Shown here one piece after another: positions 50,721 to 61,543 of a stretch of DNA of 64,000 bases. The notes beneath the pieces are model-generated. The model ran no database searches and was not told the DNA's origin. It was given only the letters and a program-made list of their open reading frames with translations. Every line of letters begins with the position of its first letter. Position 1 is the stretch's first letter. The position numbers and the translations under genes were made by a program. The stretch lies in the NCBI GenBank assembly GCA_030280995.1, contig JASXTE010000005.1, positions 26,464,501 through 26,528,500 on the forward strand, written 5' to 3'. The stretch comes from Hemileia vastatrix (Eukaryota > Basidiomycota > Pucciniomycetes > Pucciniales > Zaghouaniaceae).

Positions 50721-51149
50721 CCCAAGATGAGTTCAAAGTAAAGTTCAGTCTGAGTTCAGTCTGAGTTCAGTCTGAATTCCATCTGAATTCAAGTTGAGGA
50801 CTTGCTAGCAAGTCCCCCCCAAATATTGCGTGGTGTTTGAAGATGATAACCAATTAAACTTATTAATTGTTTTCTTTTAACAGGAATCTTAATACCCTTT
50901 TATTGGTTTGTAAAATTCATTTAATATTTAGAAAGAATCTTACTGACAAATTTTCTTTTTTAAATATAAAAACACGGCTACATATTGTAGACCAGTTAAA
51001 TCAAGTGACCACATACAAGCATATTTGAATTTTGGCACTTCTAAATTCACTTTATACCTACATGTAAGCAATAAAATTGTCTTCAGTGGTAGTAATTAGT
51101 ACTGATAAAACTCCTTTTTGAAGTTTTAAAAACCTCAAATTTCAATTCT

Positions 51150-52435
51150 TTGATTAAATTCCACGTAAAAATTTGTGACAACTATGATATTGTGAGTAAT
51201 AAGGCAAAAACTTATAGCTTAAGACCTAGAGCTGAGAAACCTGGTACAGGACATTCAAATGGAGGGCCAGGAGTCCCCCATAAACACCATCACTCCACAA
51301 ATGTCTCTGGAGGAAAGGGAAAAACTTTTAAAACAGGTATCAATAAAGAAAACAAAAAATACCTTAAAAGAGCAAATTCACTCCCTCTCCACTCTACTGA
51401 ACACCTTGACAATAAGGATAAACAATATAGTGGAACAGATAAACAATCTGGAGAAAAGAGCAGCTCAGAGTTTTGTAGAAGTCAATCAAGCTCTAGTAGA
51501 AATAAAGGCTCAAACACCAACAGTGGCACCCAACAGTTCCATAGCAAAACCTCCAGCCAAAGAGGAGGATCAAAAAATTACAGTAAGCAAATGAAAGTGG
51601 GATTGGTATGCCCAAAACTACAACAACCCTCAACAGCAGAGCTCCAGCAGTCACCCTTACAGGGGAAAGCCAAGGAGAGGCAGGGGAAATGGAATAAGAC
51701 CTTGGTAAGTCATCCATATTCTCAGGCTCAATTATATAATCCTAGCAATGAATTACTTATAGGTAATGAAATTGATAGAGAGTTATTCGATATAATTGAT
51801 AAGGATTTAAAAAATTATTAATTTGAAAATAACATGTTAAACTTGTCTTTAAATGAGGACAATGTACATAGTTTTATTGACCACCATGAAAATGCTACTA
51901 ATATAAAAATGGAACCAAATGAATTAAATCTTGAACCTGATGATGAGTCTTCTGAATTGGACACAGAAAAAATTTAATATTTTCTAAAAGAAAATCCAAT
52001 GGAATCAAAAATAATTAGTAAATTGTTATTAAGAATTAAGAAATTGGAAGAATTCTCTAGAGAGTCCAACAATAATACAGAAAGTGTATTATTAAACTTC
52101 ACACAATCATTGAGTAAAACAGGCAATAGGTTAAAAATTATTGATAACTCAAATAATGAATTAATCAACGAAAACAAAAGATTAAACTCTGAGATTAAAA
52201 ATTTAGAAAAAAAATTAGAACATTCTCAGAATATTATGCCTACCATAGAGGGACGTGAAAAATTATCTTTTTCAAATGTAAATGATACCTTAACTCATGT
52301 ACCTGTAATAAAAGATAGGTTACAAAGAGTAGAAATTGATGTAGCTAACATTTTGAAAAATTCTGAAAAAATAAAAGATAATACCTTTTATGTGGAAAGA
52401 GTACCAGATTGTATGAAACACTCTGATGATAAACC
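51150..52435 (+). pseudogene. N-terminal gag region of the outer retrotransposon (degraded)
   Basis: Two overlapping frames (51150-51821 and 51259-51594) cover the first part. The second has a leucine-rich coiled-coil character (MSLEEREKLLKQ, NNIVEQINNLEKRA) and looks more like Gag. The first is Ser/Gln/Lys-rich, and I cannot decide which is translated. From 51999 a 145-codon frame with coiled-coil heptads (LLLRIKKLEEFSRESN, IKNLEKKLEH) runs to the chromovirus insertion at 52435. A TAA near 51976 separates the two parts. Confidence 0.5.
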
Positions 52436-53239
52436 TTTCATGCGCCACGTGACACTCAAGGCAAAAGTAGCTCATTAAATCAATACTAAAGGGTTCAAAT
52501 CCATACTCGAAGCGCAGAAAGCAACTCTCCATAGCAACTGCAACTTTCCTTTGTGTACTCGCTATTCAATTGCACTAGCCTAAAACTCTAAATATAAATT
52601 AGTCAATCTCTCAATAGTGTGTCTTAGTCTTTTTTCCAATAAGCCATGCACAGCGCAATAGTTAATATAATAGTACATTAAAAGGTTCATGAAATGTCTG
52701 GGGGTTATTAAGGGGTAGTGAGCATGGTCAGAATGGTTAGTGAAGGATTAAGGGGGTTGATGGATGTTAGTGAGGAGGGTCCAAGTGTAGCAGATATATT
52801 TTGAATGGTTTGCCGTGTGCGGAATGGCGGATGAGTATGAGGTCAATGCGAGGAGGAGTAAAGGATATAAAAGGGGATGGGTTTTTGGTTCTCCATTCTT
52901 TAGAATTAAATTATAAAACGTATTTATAGTTAATAGTGATAAAACTCTTAGTGAAAATCATTATTATTGTATCTTTCTTTATTTTCTCAATAATCATATC
53001 TAAATCCTAAACCTTTGATTATTGAGTTTCCAACCCTTTGTGAGATCTTAAGAATTTTAATATTACCTTTTAATTATATTAGAATCCTTCTCGAACATAA
53101 CTCGAAGCAGTAGTTCTTCCTTCGAGTCATCTTCAAATCACTTCCTCGAAATATCCCTCTGTGCTTTGAAGAAGTATCTGAACCTTTTATCTCACTTGCA
53201 GGAACATCCTCGACCTTGTGCGTAAGTCGACCGGTGACA
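52436..53239 (+). repeat. 5' LTR of the chromovirus
   Basis: Begins TTTCATGCGCC (TGTCATGCGCC in the 3' LTR) and ends CGGTGACA. TATAAAAGGGG at about 52865 is the likely promoter. Confidence 0.9.
52865..52871 (+). promoter_or_regulatory. TATA box in chromovirus 5' LTR
   Basis: TATAAAA in the context GGATATAAAAGGGG. Repeated in the 3' LTR near 61165. Confidence 0.6.
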
Positions 53240-53316
53240 GTATAATTTAGTTCTCCGTAGTTCTCATTCTTTGCACTACTACATCCCTTTTCAGGTGTTT
53301 TCTCTAAATTCTTAAA

Positions 53317-54504
53317 ATGGCACCTGTTCAACGCACTACTCCTACAGGTGCTACTACTAGAGCTCGTGCCAGAGGCAGGCTAATAGCCACTAGGCCTGTT
53401 TCCCGCACTCAATCCTTGGAGCCACTTGACCTTAGGGAACGGCAAAATTCAGTCCAATCGGTAGAAGACATCCCACAAGATTTCGATGATTCTAGTGATG
53501 ATGAAGAAGGAGAGGATACAATGCACAAGGCACCATCTGCCCCTGCTAACCACCCTTCTGGTCAACACTCAGAACCTGGACCATCCAATTCTCTGGAAGA
53601 TTTCATGAGACTTTTCATGAAGACCCTTTCAAATTCAATGTCTTCAGAGGGATCTAAATTCAAAACTCCTTCTATGAAATCTCCTGATAAATTCGATGGA
53701 GAACATCCAGACAGATTGCGACCCTTCTTGCAAACCTGCAAGCTCCTGTTCCATAATGACCCTCGAACCTTCAATAACGACCGATCAAAAGTTGTTTATG
53801 CTTCTTCATTCCTGGCCGGAAAAGCAGCAAGATGGTTTGAACCTTATCTTCTCATGCTCTCTTCAACCGAAACCCACTTACTTATTAATAACTGGGAAAA
53901 TTTCGAAGACCAGCTCTTCACGTTGTTTGGTGACCCTAATGAAACTGACAATGCAGAAATTGAACTTGATTTTCTTCGCATGAGTGATAATGGGAAAGCC
54001 TCTGAATATATCTCAAACTTCAGAGCACTTCAAACTCGAGTAGGTTGGAATGATGCTGCCCTTAAGTATCATTTCAAAAAAGGACTTCCTTCGAGGATTC
54101 TGGATCAGTTAAATCTTCACGGTCAGAAGATGACTACTTTAACAGATTTAATGGATCAAACCCTCGAACTTGACGGCGTTTACCAAGGAAGACTTCAACA
54201 TCGTCAATACACCAACAAATCTCAAGGCTTAAATTTCAAATTGGGACCTTCTTCCCACCCATGAACAACTCAATCCTCCTCGACTCAATGCAAACCTATA
54301 AAGGGAAAGGACAAACCTTGACCGAAAAGCTTGACCCCAGGCAATATCAGTAAAGTACTGGATCCTATAGGGGAACTTAAAGAAGCTGAGAGGAAGAGGC
54401 AAACAGATAATGGGTTATGTATGTATTGTGGGGGTAAGCACAAGCTGGAAGATTGTGTAAAGTTGATGGAAAGAGAAGGTACTAGTTCGAAGCCAAAAAA
54501 CTAG
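53317..54504 (+). pseudogene. Chromovirus gag
   Basis: Forms the particle core. The first ATG after the LTR opens 315 codons to TGA 54262-54264. The frame continues through a second TGA (54319-54321) to TAG at 54502; both TGAs fit former CGA (Arg). A basic, low-complexity N-terminus and an acidic DDSSDDEEGED segment precede the retrotransposon gag domain (PDKFDGEHPDRLRPFL, AARWFEPYL). A zinc knuckle CMYCGGKHKLEDC (C-x2-C-x3-H-x4-C) follows at about 54418. A frame change is needed near 54485 to reach the protease. Confidence 0.85.
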
Positions 54505-54518
54505 TAGATAGTTTACTT

Positions 54519-54836
54519 GTGTGCAAAGAAAACTATCTTATATCTCCCAGTGCACAGAACCTCCATGTCTTAAGGACTGGAGTTGCATTAAACCGCTTGA
54601 GATTCATTCTTTTTAAGGAGGATATCCCCTTCAGTTGTCTTATAGACTCTGGAGCTTCAATTTCTTTTGTCAGTTTATCTTTTGCCAAAAAGTTACAGCT
54701 GACATTTACAGATATCGATCGAACTCCAATTTATTTAGTCAAATCAGAGGAACCCAAATATTGGGTCAGTAAGAAAGTTTTATGGGTTTTCAACTTTCCA
54801 AATTTTCCCCCCTTCAAGTGGGAATTATCAGTCTAG
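54519..54836 (+). pseudogene. Chromovirus aspartic protease
   Basis: Contains the catalytic CLIDSGASISFV motif (D-S-G) and the following FAKKLQL. The frame ends at TAG 54834-54836. The next bases still encode the protease end MDNIILGHDFLTH, followed by a TAA. Processes the polyprotein. Broken. Confidence 0.75.
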
Positions 54837-54917
54837 GACGCCCCAAGGATGGACAATATCATTCTTGGCCATGACTTTTTAACACATTAAAATCCTGAAA
54901 TTGACTGGACACGGGGA

Positions 54918-56192
54918 TTGATCACCCCACAGACTAAGTATATTTCTAATTCTTCAATGCATGTCAATAGGGAGTTAAACAACCCGCCTGAAAATGTCCT
55001 GCTAGAGGACAAACCTCTGCCAGATGACTTGCAAGCATCTGATCTTTCTTTAAATGAGCAATTGGCTAACCCATCTAGCTCAATGACTTCACTCAAAGAG
55101 GATTTAAATTGCCTCGAAGTAATCGAATTATGCTCTCTCAACTCTGGTCTTCCCTCAACAGATTCTCTCGAAGATGATAAGGACAACCAAATCGACGTTG
55201 AAGCCATTAAATCGACTCTACCAGGAATTTATCATGATTTCCTCAATATTTTTTCAACCCACAAGGCCAATAAGTTACCACCTCATCGACACTATGACCA
55301 TCAGATAGAGTTAATAGGCCCAGCACCTCCGGCAGGTCCTGTCTATTCTTTGTTGAAGGACGAATCTCAAGTTCTTCGATACTACATTGCAGAGAATGTA
55401 GCCAAAGGTTTCATAAAAGCCAGTAAATCTCCAACCGGCTCCCCTGTCCTCTTTGTAAAAAAGAAGGATGGTAGTCTTAGGTTGTGTGTTGACTATAGAA
55501 ATCTCAACACAGTCACTAAGAAGAATGAATATCCTGTTCCTACAATGTCATTGCTTCTTACCCTTTTTAATGGTGCTGATTTCTTTTCTAAAATTGATCT
55601 TAGAGGTGCTTACAATCTTATTCACATTACGGAAGGTCATGAACCACTGACTGCAATGCGCACTAGATTTGGTAGTTTTGAATATTTAGTTATGCATTTT
55701 GGATTGTGTAACGCACCATCTACTTTTCAAACTTTTTTCAATGACATCTTTCAAGATGTTGTTGAACAATTTGTTGTCTTCTATTTAGATGATATTTTAA
55801 TTTTCTCGAAGACACTGGAGGAACATATTCATCATGTTTCACAGGTTTTAAATCGGCTTCGAGATCATGGACTCTACGCCAAGTATAATAAATGCAAATT
55901 CCATCTTAAATCTATTGATTTTTTGGGTTTTAAATTATCCACTGATGGTTTAGTCATGGACAACAAAAAAGTTCAAAAGGTCCTGGAATGGCCTGAGCCC
56001 AAATCCGTTAAATCCCTCCAAGGATTTTTGGGTTTTGCAAATTTCTATAGAAGATTTATTAAAGATTACTCTAAAACTATTTCCAATCTTACTTCTCTTC
56101 TTAGAAAAGATATTCCTTTTGTTTTTACTTCTACAGTGCAAAAGGAATTCGAAGCATTGAAGACGGCGTTCACCACAGCTCCAATACTTTGA
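54918..56192 (+). pseudogene. Chromovirus reverse transcriptase
   Basis: Copies RNA into DNA. The frame of 424 codons holds a linker and then the full RT: GSPVLFVKKKDGSLRLCVDYR, FSKIDLRGAYNLI, HFGLCNAPSTFQ, and catalytic FYLDDILIFS with YLDD intact, then FLGF and the thumb region. It ends at TGA 56190-56192 (L-stop-HFDP), where relatives have Arg, so a former CGA. It is the best-kept domain of the element. Confidence 0.92.
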
Positions 56193-56690
56193 CACTTCGA
56201 TCCTACTGCTTCGACAATAGTCAAGACAGATGCGAGTGATTATGCTATCGCAGGGGTCATTTCTCAATTGAATCAGGAAACAAAACTGTTTCATCCTGTT
56301 GCTTTTGAGTCACGCAAACTCATTGCAGCAGAGTTAAATTATGAAATTCATGACAAAGAGCTTTTAGCTATTATTCACTGTCTTAAAAAATGGCGCTCTT
56401 TTCTTCTCAGACTAGATAGTCCTTTTCAAATTTTAACAGACCATAATGCTTTAAAATACTTTATGTCTTCCAAAGTGTTAAACAGGCGTCAAGCCAGGTG
56501 GGCTGAATTTATGTCTTAATTTCCTTTTTCTATTTCCTATTGCTCAGGTAAGAACTGCATTGTCCCAGATATCTTGTCACGTTGGGACGACGTTTACCCA
56601 CAGCGGGGGGGACGCATTTGCTGACAAAACCCAGAAAATGTTAAATCAATCTTCAACGAATCAATTTTAACAACTCATCAACTTAATTCG
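56193..56690 (+). pseudogene. Chromovirus RNase H
   Basis: [14 protein letters not shown] (first catalytic D), [14 protein letters not shown] (E) and [10 protein letters not shown] (D) are present. A TAA at 56517-56519 between EFMS and FPFSI fits former CAA (Gln). After DILSRWDDVYPQ a G-run is followed by a frame change near 56610-56630. Confidence 0.85.
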
Positions 56691-58151
56691 ATGACAATTC
56701 AATCGTTTCAAAATCCACTATCCAACATCCTCGAAGCTCAGTCAAAGGACAATTATTGTTTAGGGTTAAAAGACAAAATACTCTCGAAGCAAGGGGCCAA
56801 AAGATTTAGTATTGAATCAGGTCTATTAGTCTTCAAAGGTATAGTAGGCATACCCAACAACAATGAGATAAAATTATGGATTTTCAATAGTTGACATGAT
56901 TCTCCATTAGCTGGTCATTTTGGTGTTGATAAAACCTACCAGTTAATAGCAAGGGATTTCTTCTGGCCAGGTATGACCAGGGAAATCAAGGCCTATATAA
57001 AAGCTTGTTACGAATGTAATAGGAATAAGGCTCCCCGTCACCGGAAGTATGTGTTGCTTCAACCACTTCCTATTCCCTTTAAACCTTGGGAATCTTTATC
57101 AATGGATTTTATTTCTCAACTTCCTCTTTCTAATAATTTTGATGCTATATTAGTAATAGTAGATAGATTCTCAAAAATGTCTATTTTCATTAAAACCACT
57201 ACTACTGCTACTGCAGAAGATCTGTCAAAATTGTTTCTAGAATATGTATTTTCCAAACACGGCTTACCTAATGATATTATTTCAGATAGAGGCTCATTGT
57301 TTGTATCCACATTCTGGACTCAACTGTGTCAACAACTCAATATCACGAGGAACCTCTCCACAGCCTATCATCACGAAACCAATGGGCAAACAGAAAGGGT
57401 CAACCAAATCCTCGAACAATACCTTCGAATGTATGTCAGTTACCAATAAGACAATTTGACCACATGGGTACCATTGGCCGAATTTGCTTATAATAACTCG
57501 ACTCATTCTTCGACACAACAATCTCCTTTTGAAACTGTTTATGGAAGACATCCTCGATTCAATTCAATCCATGTAGGAACTAATCATCCTGCGGAACATT
57601 ATATTCGAACCATATCACGACTCCAAGAGGAACTTAAATCAAATCTGGAATTAGCGGTTCAAAGTTACAAGGAACAGGCTGACAAACATCAACAAACTGC
57701 TCCTCCTTTTAAACCAGGTGACAAAGTATGGCTCAACGCACGGAACATTCGAACGACTCGGCCATCAAAGAAACTGGCTGAAAAACGCTTGGGGCCATTG
57801 GAAATCGACTCTGAAGTCTCTAAAACTGCATTTCGACTCAAGCTACCTCCTAAATGGCGGGCTATTCACCCTGTTTTTCACGTATCTCTCCTGGAACTGG
57901 CTCAAAAAACATACCCGGGAAAGAATCAACCTCCTCCGGAACCGGTCGAAGTAGAAGACCATCTAGAGTGGGAAGTAAGCCGTATCCTTGATTCAGGAAT
58001 GTGCAAGGGGAAACTTCAATACCTCGTGGAATGGGAAGGCTTCCTCGATGACTCAGACAAAACATCCTGGGAACCAGCCATCAATGTTTCTAACGCCCCT
58101 GAACTCCTAAAATCTTTTCATCTTAAATACCCTTTAAAACCAAAACCTTAA
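56691..58151 (+). pseudogene. Chromovirus integrase with chromodomain
   Basis: Inserts the DNA copy. Zinc-binding HHCC: H and H in HDSPLAGHFGVDK, C and C in KACYECNRNK. Catalytic D in SMDFIS, D in ISDRGSLF and E in NGQTERVNQ are kept. The GPY/F-like module is in RLGPLEID. The chromodomain lies in WEVSRILDSGMCKGK followed by YLVEWEGF and TSWEPA, at about 57970-58080. Stops: TGA 56892-56894 (former CGA before HDSPL) and TAA 57447-57449 (former CAA after SYQ). Otherwise open to TAA at 58149. Confidence 0.92.
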
Positions 58152-58906
58152 AACTCTCTTTTTTTTCTTTTCTCTGATTTTTTTTAAAATCTAAAACATT
58201 TTTATTTCTAAAAAACTCTTTTGTTTTCTTCTTTATTCTTTCTCTTTTCAAAAATGTTTCAATCTTCTTTTTTAAAAAAAAATAAAATAAAATTAATTAA
58301 AATAAAAATAAAATAAAAATAAAAATAAAACAAATAAAAATATAAAAAAAAGATTTTTTCTAAATATTCTATATACATTTTTTCTTTAAAATTTTATTTT
58401 CCTCGAACTATCAAAATTCTTCACAAACATTACACGACCATCTTTCTCGAACTTCATTTTAACTTCTAAATCACCTTTTTAAATTCTTCGAAACAAATTA
58501 CTTCTTTCTTCAAAATCCTCTTAAAATTTTATTTTGTCTCTTCTTTTCTTTCTTTTCTTTTTTCAAATAACTAAAATTCCTCAAATCCTTAATTAACAAA
58601 CTTAAATAACACTTTTTTTCACTAAATTATCTCAATCAATTATTTCTTTCTTATTTCTTTCTTCTTACTTAATTCTTTTCTTTTTGAACTTTAAAACTAA
58701 AAACTCCTTTAATCAACTATTCTTTCTTTTTCCTTCATTTAAACTTCTTCTTTCAAAATCTTAAAACAAAATCTATTTAAATCTTTTTTTTGTCTTTTCC
58801 TTCTTTCTCTCAAAATCTTATATAAAAAATAATAAAATAAAATAAAAAAATAAAAATAAAATTCTAAATAAAATAACAAAGTAAAATAATTAAATACAAA
58901 TTGTTT
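58152..58906. other. Low-complexity spacer after integrase
   Basis: Pyrimidine-rich (TTTCTTTCTT, CTTTTCTTTC) and AAAATAAAATAAAA stretches. No gene. Lies between the convergent pol and antisense gene. Confidence 0.6.
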
Positions 58907-60629
58907 TTACATTCTTTTTCTTCTTTTCTCTTTTATCTTCTCCCAAACCAATCCCTTCATCTTCTCCAAAATTTCCCTTATCTCCTTTCTACATTTCTCA
59001 AAGTTCTCCCCCTCTCCTACTGGAATCAATTCCGCAAGTTCAAGTAACTCCTTGGCTACGTCGAAGGAAGCGGCATCGACAATGTTATCAATCTTGCTGC
59101 TCAATTCTTCAATATATCTTTCTCGTCAAACCTGACGAGGTTTCTTCGACCATACTTGATCGAGGGTTTCTTTGTTTTCCTCCCTCGCGGTAACAGTTGG
59201 TAATCTATGCTCCACTGCCACTTCCACCGCAATGGGCCCCACAAGGGTTGCTTCCACATTTGAAGCTTCTGTCGTAGGGGCCTCGATGATGACGTCTGAA
59301 ATCTAAAAACAGAATCATTAGTAATTAAATTTATAAAATATAAAAGGGTGAACTTACTTTGAAGATTGGGTCAGGCTCCAAAAATAATGTAGGAGTGACC
59401 TTCTCTGCCACCTCCCTTTCCTCTTCGTCATCTTTGATGACCACCCGTCATTTCTTTGGGGTTTTCCTCGAGATGGGAATTTCTTCCTCCTCTTCAACCA
59501 ATTCTTCAACTTCCTCTTCGACGACCCCCCTCTTGTTCTCATCATCTTCAACTTCTTCCTCATTTTCCCCCACTGATTGATCATCCCCAATGGACACATC
59601 CCAGATGTCCTCGACTACTTCTTTTGTTTTAGGGATCACCCAATACTTTGTCTTAGTAAACCGACTTTCAATATCGGCATTCTTCGCTAAGGTGTCACAT
59701 GCCACTCTTCTCCATCGGCAAAACTCGCACTTCTGGCAAGGCCCTCGTGTCGCCGTGCTCTCCACGCAGAAATACTCCATCGACTTTCAAGCCGTGCAAG
59801 TCTTTGAAAATTGCCATGTGAAAACACCCCCATCCACTTTAGGGTGTGGAGGTGTGGGAGATATCTTTCTCGTCAAACCTGACGAGGTTTCTTCGACCAT
59901 ACTTGATCGAGGGTTTCTTTGTTTTCCTCCCTCGCGGTAACAGTTGGTAATCTATGCTCCACTGCCACTTCCACCGCAATGGGCCCCAAAAGGGTTGCTT
60001 CCACATTTGAAGCTTCTGTCGTAGGGGCCTCGATGATGACGTCTGAAATCTAAAAACAGAATCATTAGTAATTAAATTTATAAAATATAAAAGGGTGAAC
60101 TTACTTTGAAGATTGGGTCAGGCTCCAAAAATAATGTAGGAGTGACCTTCTCTGCCACCTCCCTTTCCTCTTCGTCATCTTTGATGACCACCCGTCATTT
60201 CTTTGGGGTTTTCCTCGAGATGGGAATTTCTTCCTCCTCTTCAACCAATTCTTCAACTTCCTCTTTGACGACCCCCCTCTTGTTCTCATCATCTTCAACT
60301 TCTTCCTCATTTTCCCCCACTGATTGATCATCCCCAATGGACACATCCCAGATGTCCTCGACTACTTCTTTTATTTTAGGGATCACCCAATACTTTGTCT
60401 TAGTAAACCGACTTTCAATATCGGCATTCTTCGCTAAGGTGTCACATGCCACTCTTCTCCATCGGCAAAACTCGCACTTCTGGCAAGGCCCTCGTGTCGC
60501 CGTGCTCTCCACGCAGAAATACTCCATCGACTTTCAAGCCGTGCAAGTCTTTGAAAATTGCCAGGTGACAACACCCCCATCTGCTTTAGGGTGTGGAGGC
60601 GTGGGAGTTGGTGTAGGGAAATCCGTCAT
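58907..60629 (-). pseudogene. Antisense, spliced gene in the chromovirus, with internal 747-bp duplication
   Basis: Opposite to gag-pol. Starts at ATG 60629-60627 (MTDFPTPTPTPPHP). Then come a Cys-rich segment GPCQKCEFCRWRRVACD, an acidic run (EEEVEDDENKRG, VEELVEEEEEIP) and, after an intron, an exon ending with ELLELAELIPVGE and a basic KEKRRKRM tail. The intron is clear in both repeats (59303-59357 and 60050-60104): GTAAGT donor, TTACTAATG branch site, TTTTTAG acceptor. TGA stops before KSMEYF and after KPRQV, and a TGA after KTPKK, fit former CGA. The Cys cluster suggests zinc and nucleic-acid binding; function unknown. Confidence 0.7.
59113..60606. repeat. Tandem duplication of 747 bp
   Basis: Units 59113-59859 and 59860-60606 are nearly identical (for example TCTTCGACGACCC versus TCTTTGACGACCC). 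The first unit starts ATATCTTTCTCGTCAAACC. It lies wholly inside the antisense gene and duplicates its Cys-rich, acidic and intron parts. Confidence 0.92.
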
Positions 60630-60734
60630 AATGAATTAAGGTAATAAAATAATAATTAAGTAAATAGGAAGAGAAATTAGTGTGGGAAATATGTTTTACG
60701 CTCAACGGAGCTCGCGTTCTTATACACGGGCATC

Positions 60735-61538
60735 TGTCATGCGCCACGTGACACTCGAGGCAAAAGTAGCTCATTAAATCAATACTAAAGGGTTCAAATC
60801 CATACTCGAAGCGCAGAAAGCAACTCTCCATAGCAACTGCGACTTTCCTTTGTGTACTCGCTGTTCAATTGCGCTAGCCTAAAACTCTAAATCTAAATTA
60901 GTCAATCTCTCAATAGTGTGTCTTAGTCTTTTTTCCAATAAGCGACGCACAGCGCAATAGTTAATATAATAGTACATTAAAAGGTTCATGAAATGTCTGT
61001 GGGTTATTAAGGGGTAGTGAGCATGTATGGAATGGTTAGTGAAGGATTAAGGGGGTTGACAAATTTTAGTGAGGAAGGTCCAAGTGTAAGAGATATATTT
61101 TAAATGGTTTGTGGTGTGCAGAATGGCGGATGAGTATGAGGTCAATGCGAGGAGGAGTAAAGGATATAAAAGGGGCTCGGTTTTTGGTTTGCCATTCTTT
61201 AGAATTAAATTATAAAACATATTTATAGTTAATAGTGATAAAACTCTTAGTGAAAATCATTATTATTGTATCTTTCTTTATTTTCTCAATAATCATATCT
61301 AAATCCTAAACCTTTGATTATTGAGTTTCCAACCCTTCGTGAGATCTTAAGAATTTTAATATTACCATTCAATTATATTAGAATCCTTCTCGAACCTAAC
61401 TCGAAGCAGTAGTTCTTCCTTTGATTCATCTTTGAATCTCCTCCTCGAACTATCCCTCTGTGCTTCGAAGAAGTATCTGAACCTTTTATCTCACTTGCAG
61501 GAACATCCTCGACCTTGTGCGTAGGTCGTCCGGTGACA
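60735..61538 (+). repeat. 3' LTR of the chromovirus
   Basis: Begins TGTCATGCGCCACGTGACAC and ends CCGGTGACA; flanked by AAACC. Same length as the 5' LTR. Confidence 0.92.
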
Positions 61539-61543
61539 AAACC

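Larger units (their letters stand above)
46241..50835. mobile_element. 4.6-kb non-coding DNA transposon, TTT target duplication
   Basis: Left end CACCACGCAATATGGGGGG plus palindrome CGGACTTGCTAGCAAGTCCG. Right end GGACTTGCTAGCAAGTCC plus C-run and AAATATTGCGTGGTG. TTT flanks both sides (46238-46240 and 50836-50838). Same TIR family as the MITE at 8304, and related to the giant element's TIRs. No transposase or other credible gene inside, so it must be mobilised in trans. It holds a G-rich repeat region (47040-47620) and otherwise AT-rich DNA. Confidence 0.85.
52436..61538 (+). mobile_element. Ty3/Gypsy chromovirus with 804-bp LTRs
   Basis: LTRs 52436-53239 and 60735-61538 are of equal length and about 95% identical by eye. 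Target duplication AAACC at 52431-52435 and 61539-61543. Order: gag, protease, RT, RNase H, integrase with C-terminal chromodomain, low-complexity spacer, antisense gene with tandem duplication, 3' LTR. Chromodomains in this clade bind modified histones and guide insertion. Every pol section is interrupted by stops, most of them CGA or CAA turned to TGA or TAA. Confidence 0.92.

Noticed and set aside
59354..59599. Basic Lys/Arg-rich minus-strand protein in the chromovirus duplication (and its copy at 60101-60346)
   Set aside because: Shadow frame of the acidic segment of the spliced antisense gene; low complexity only.
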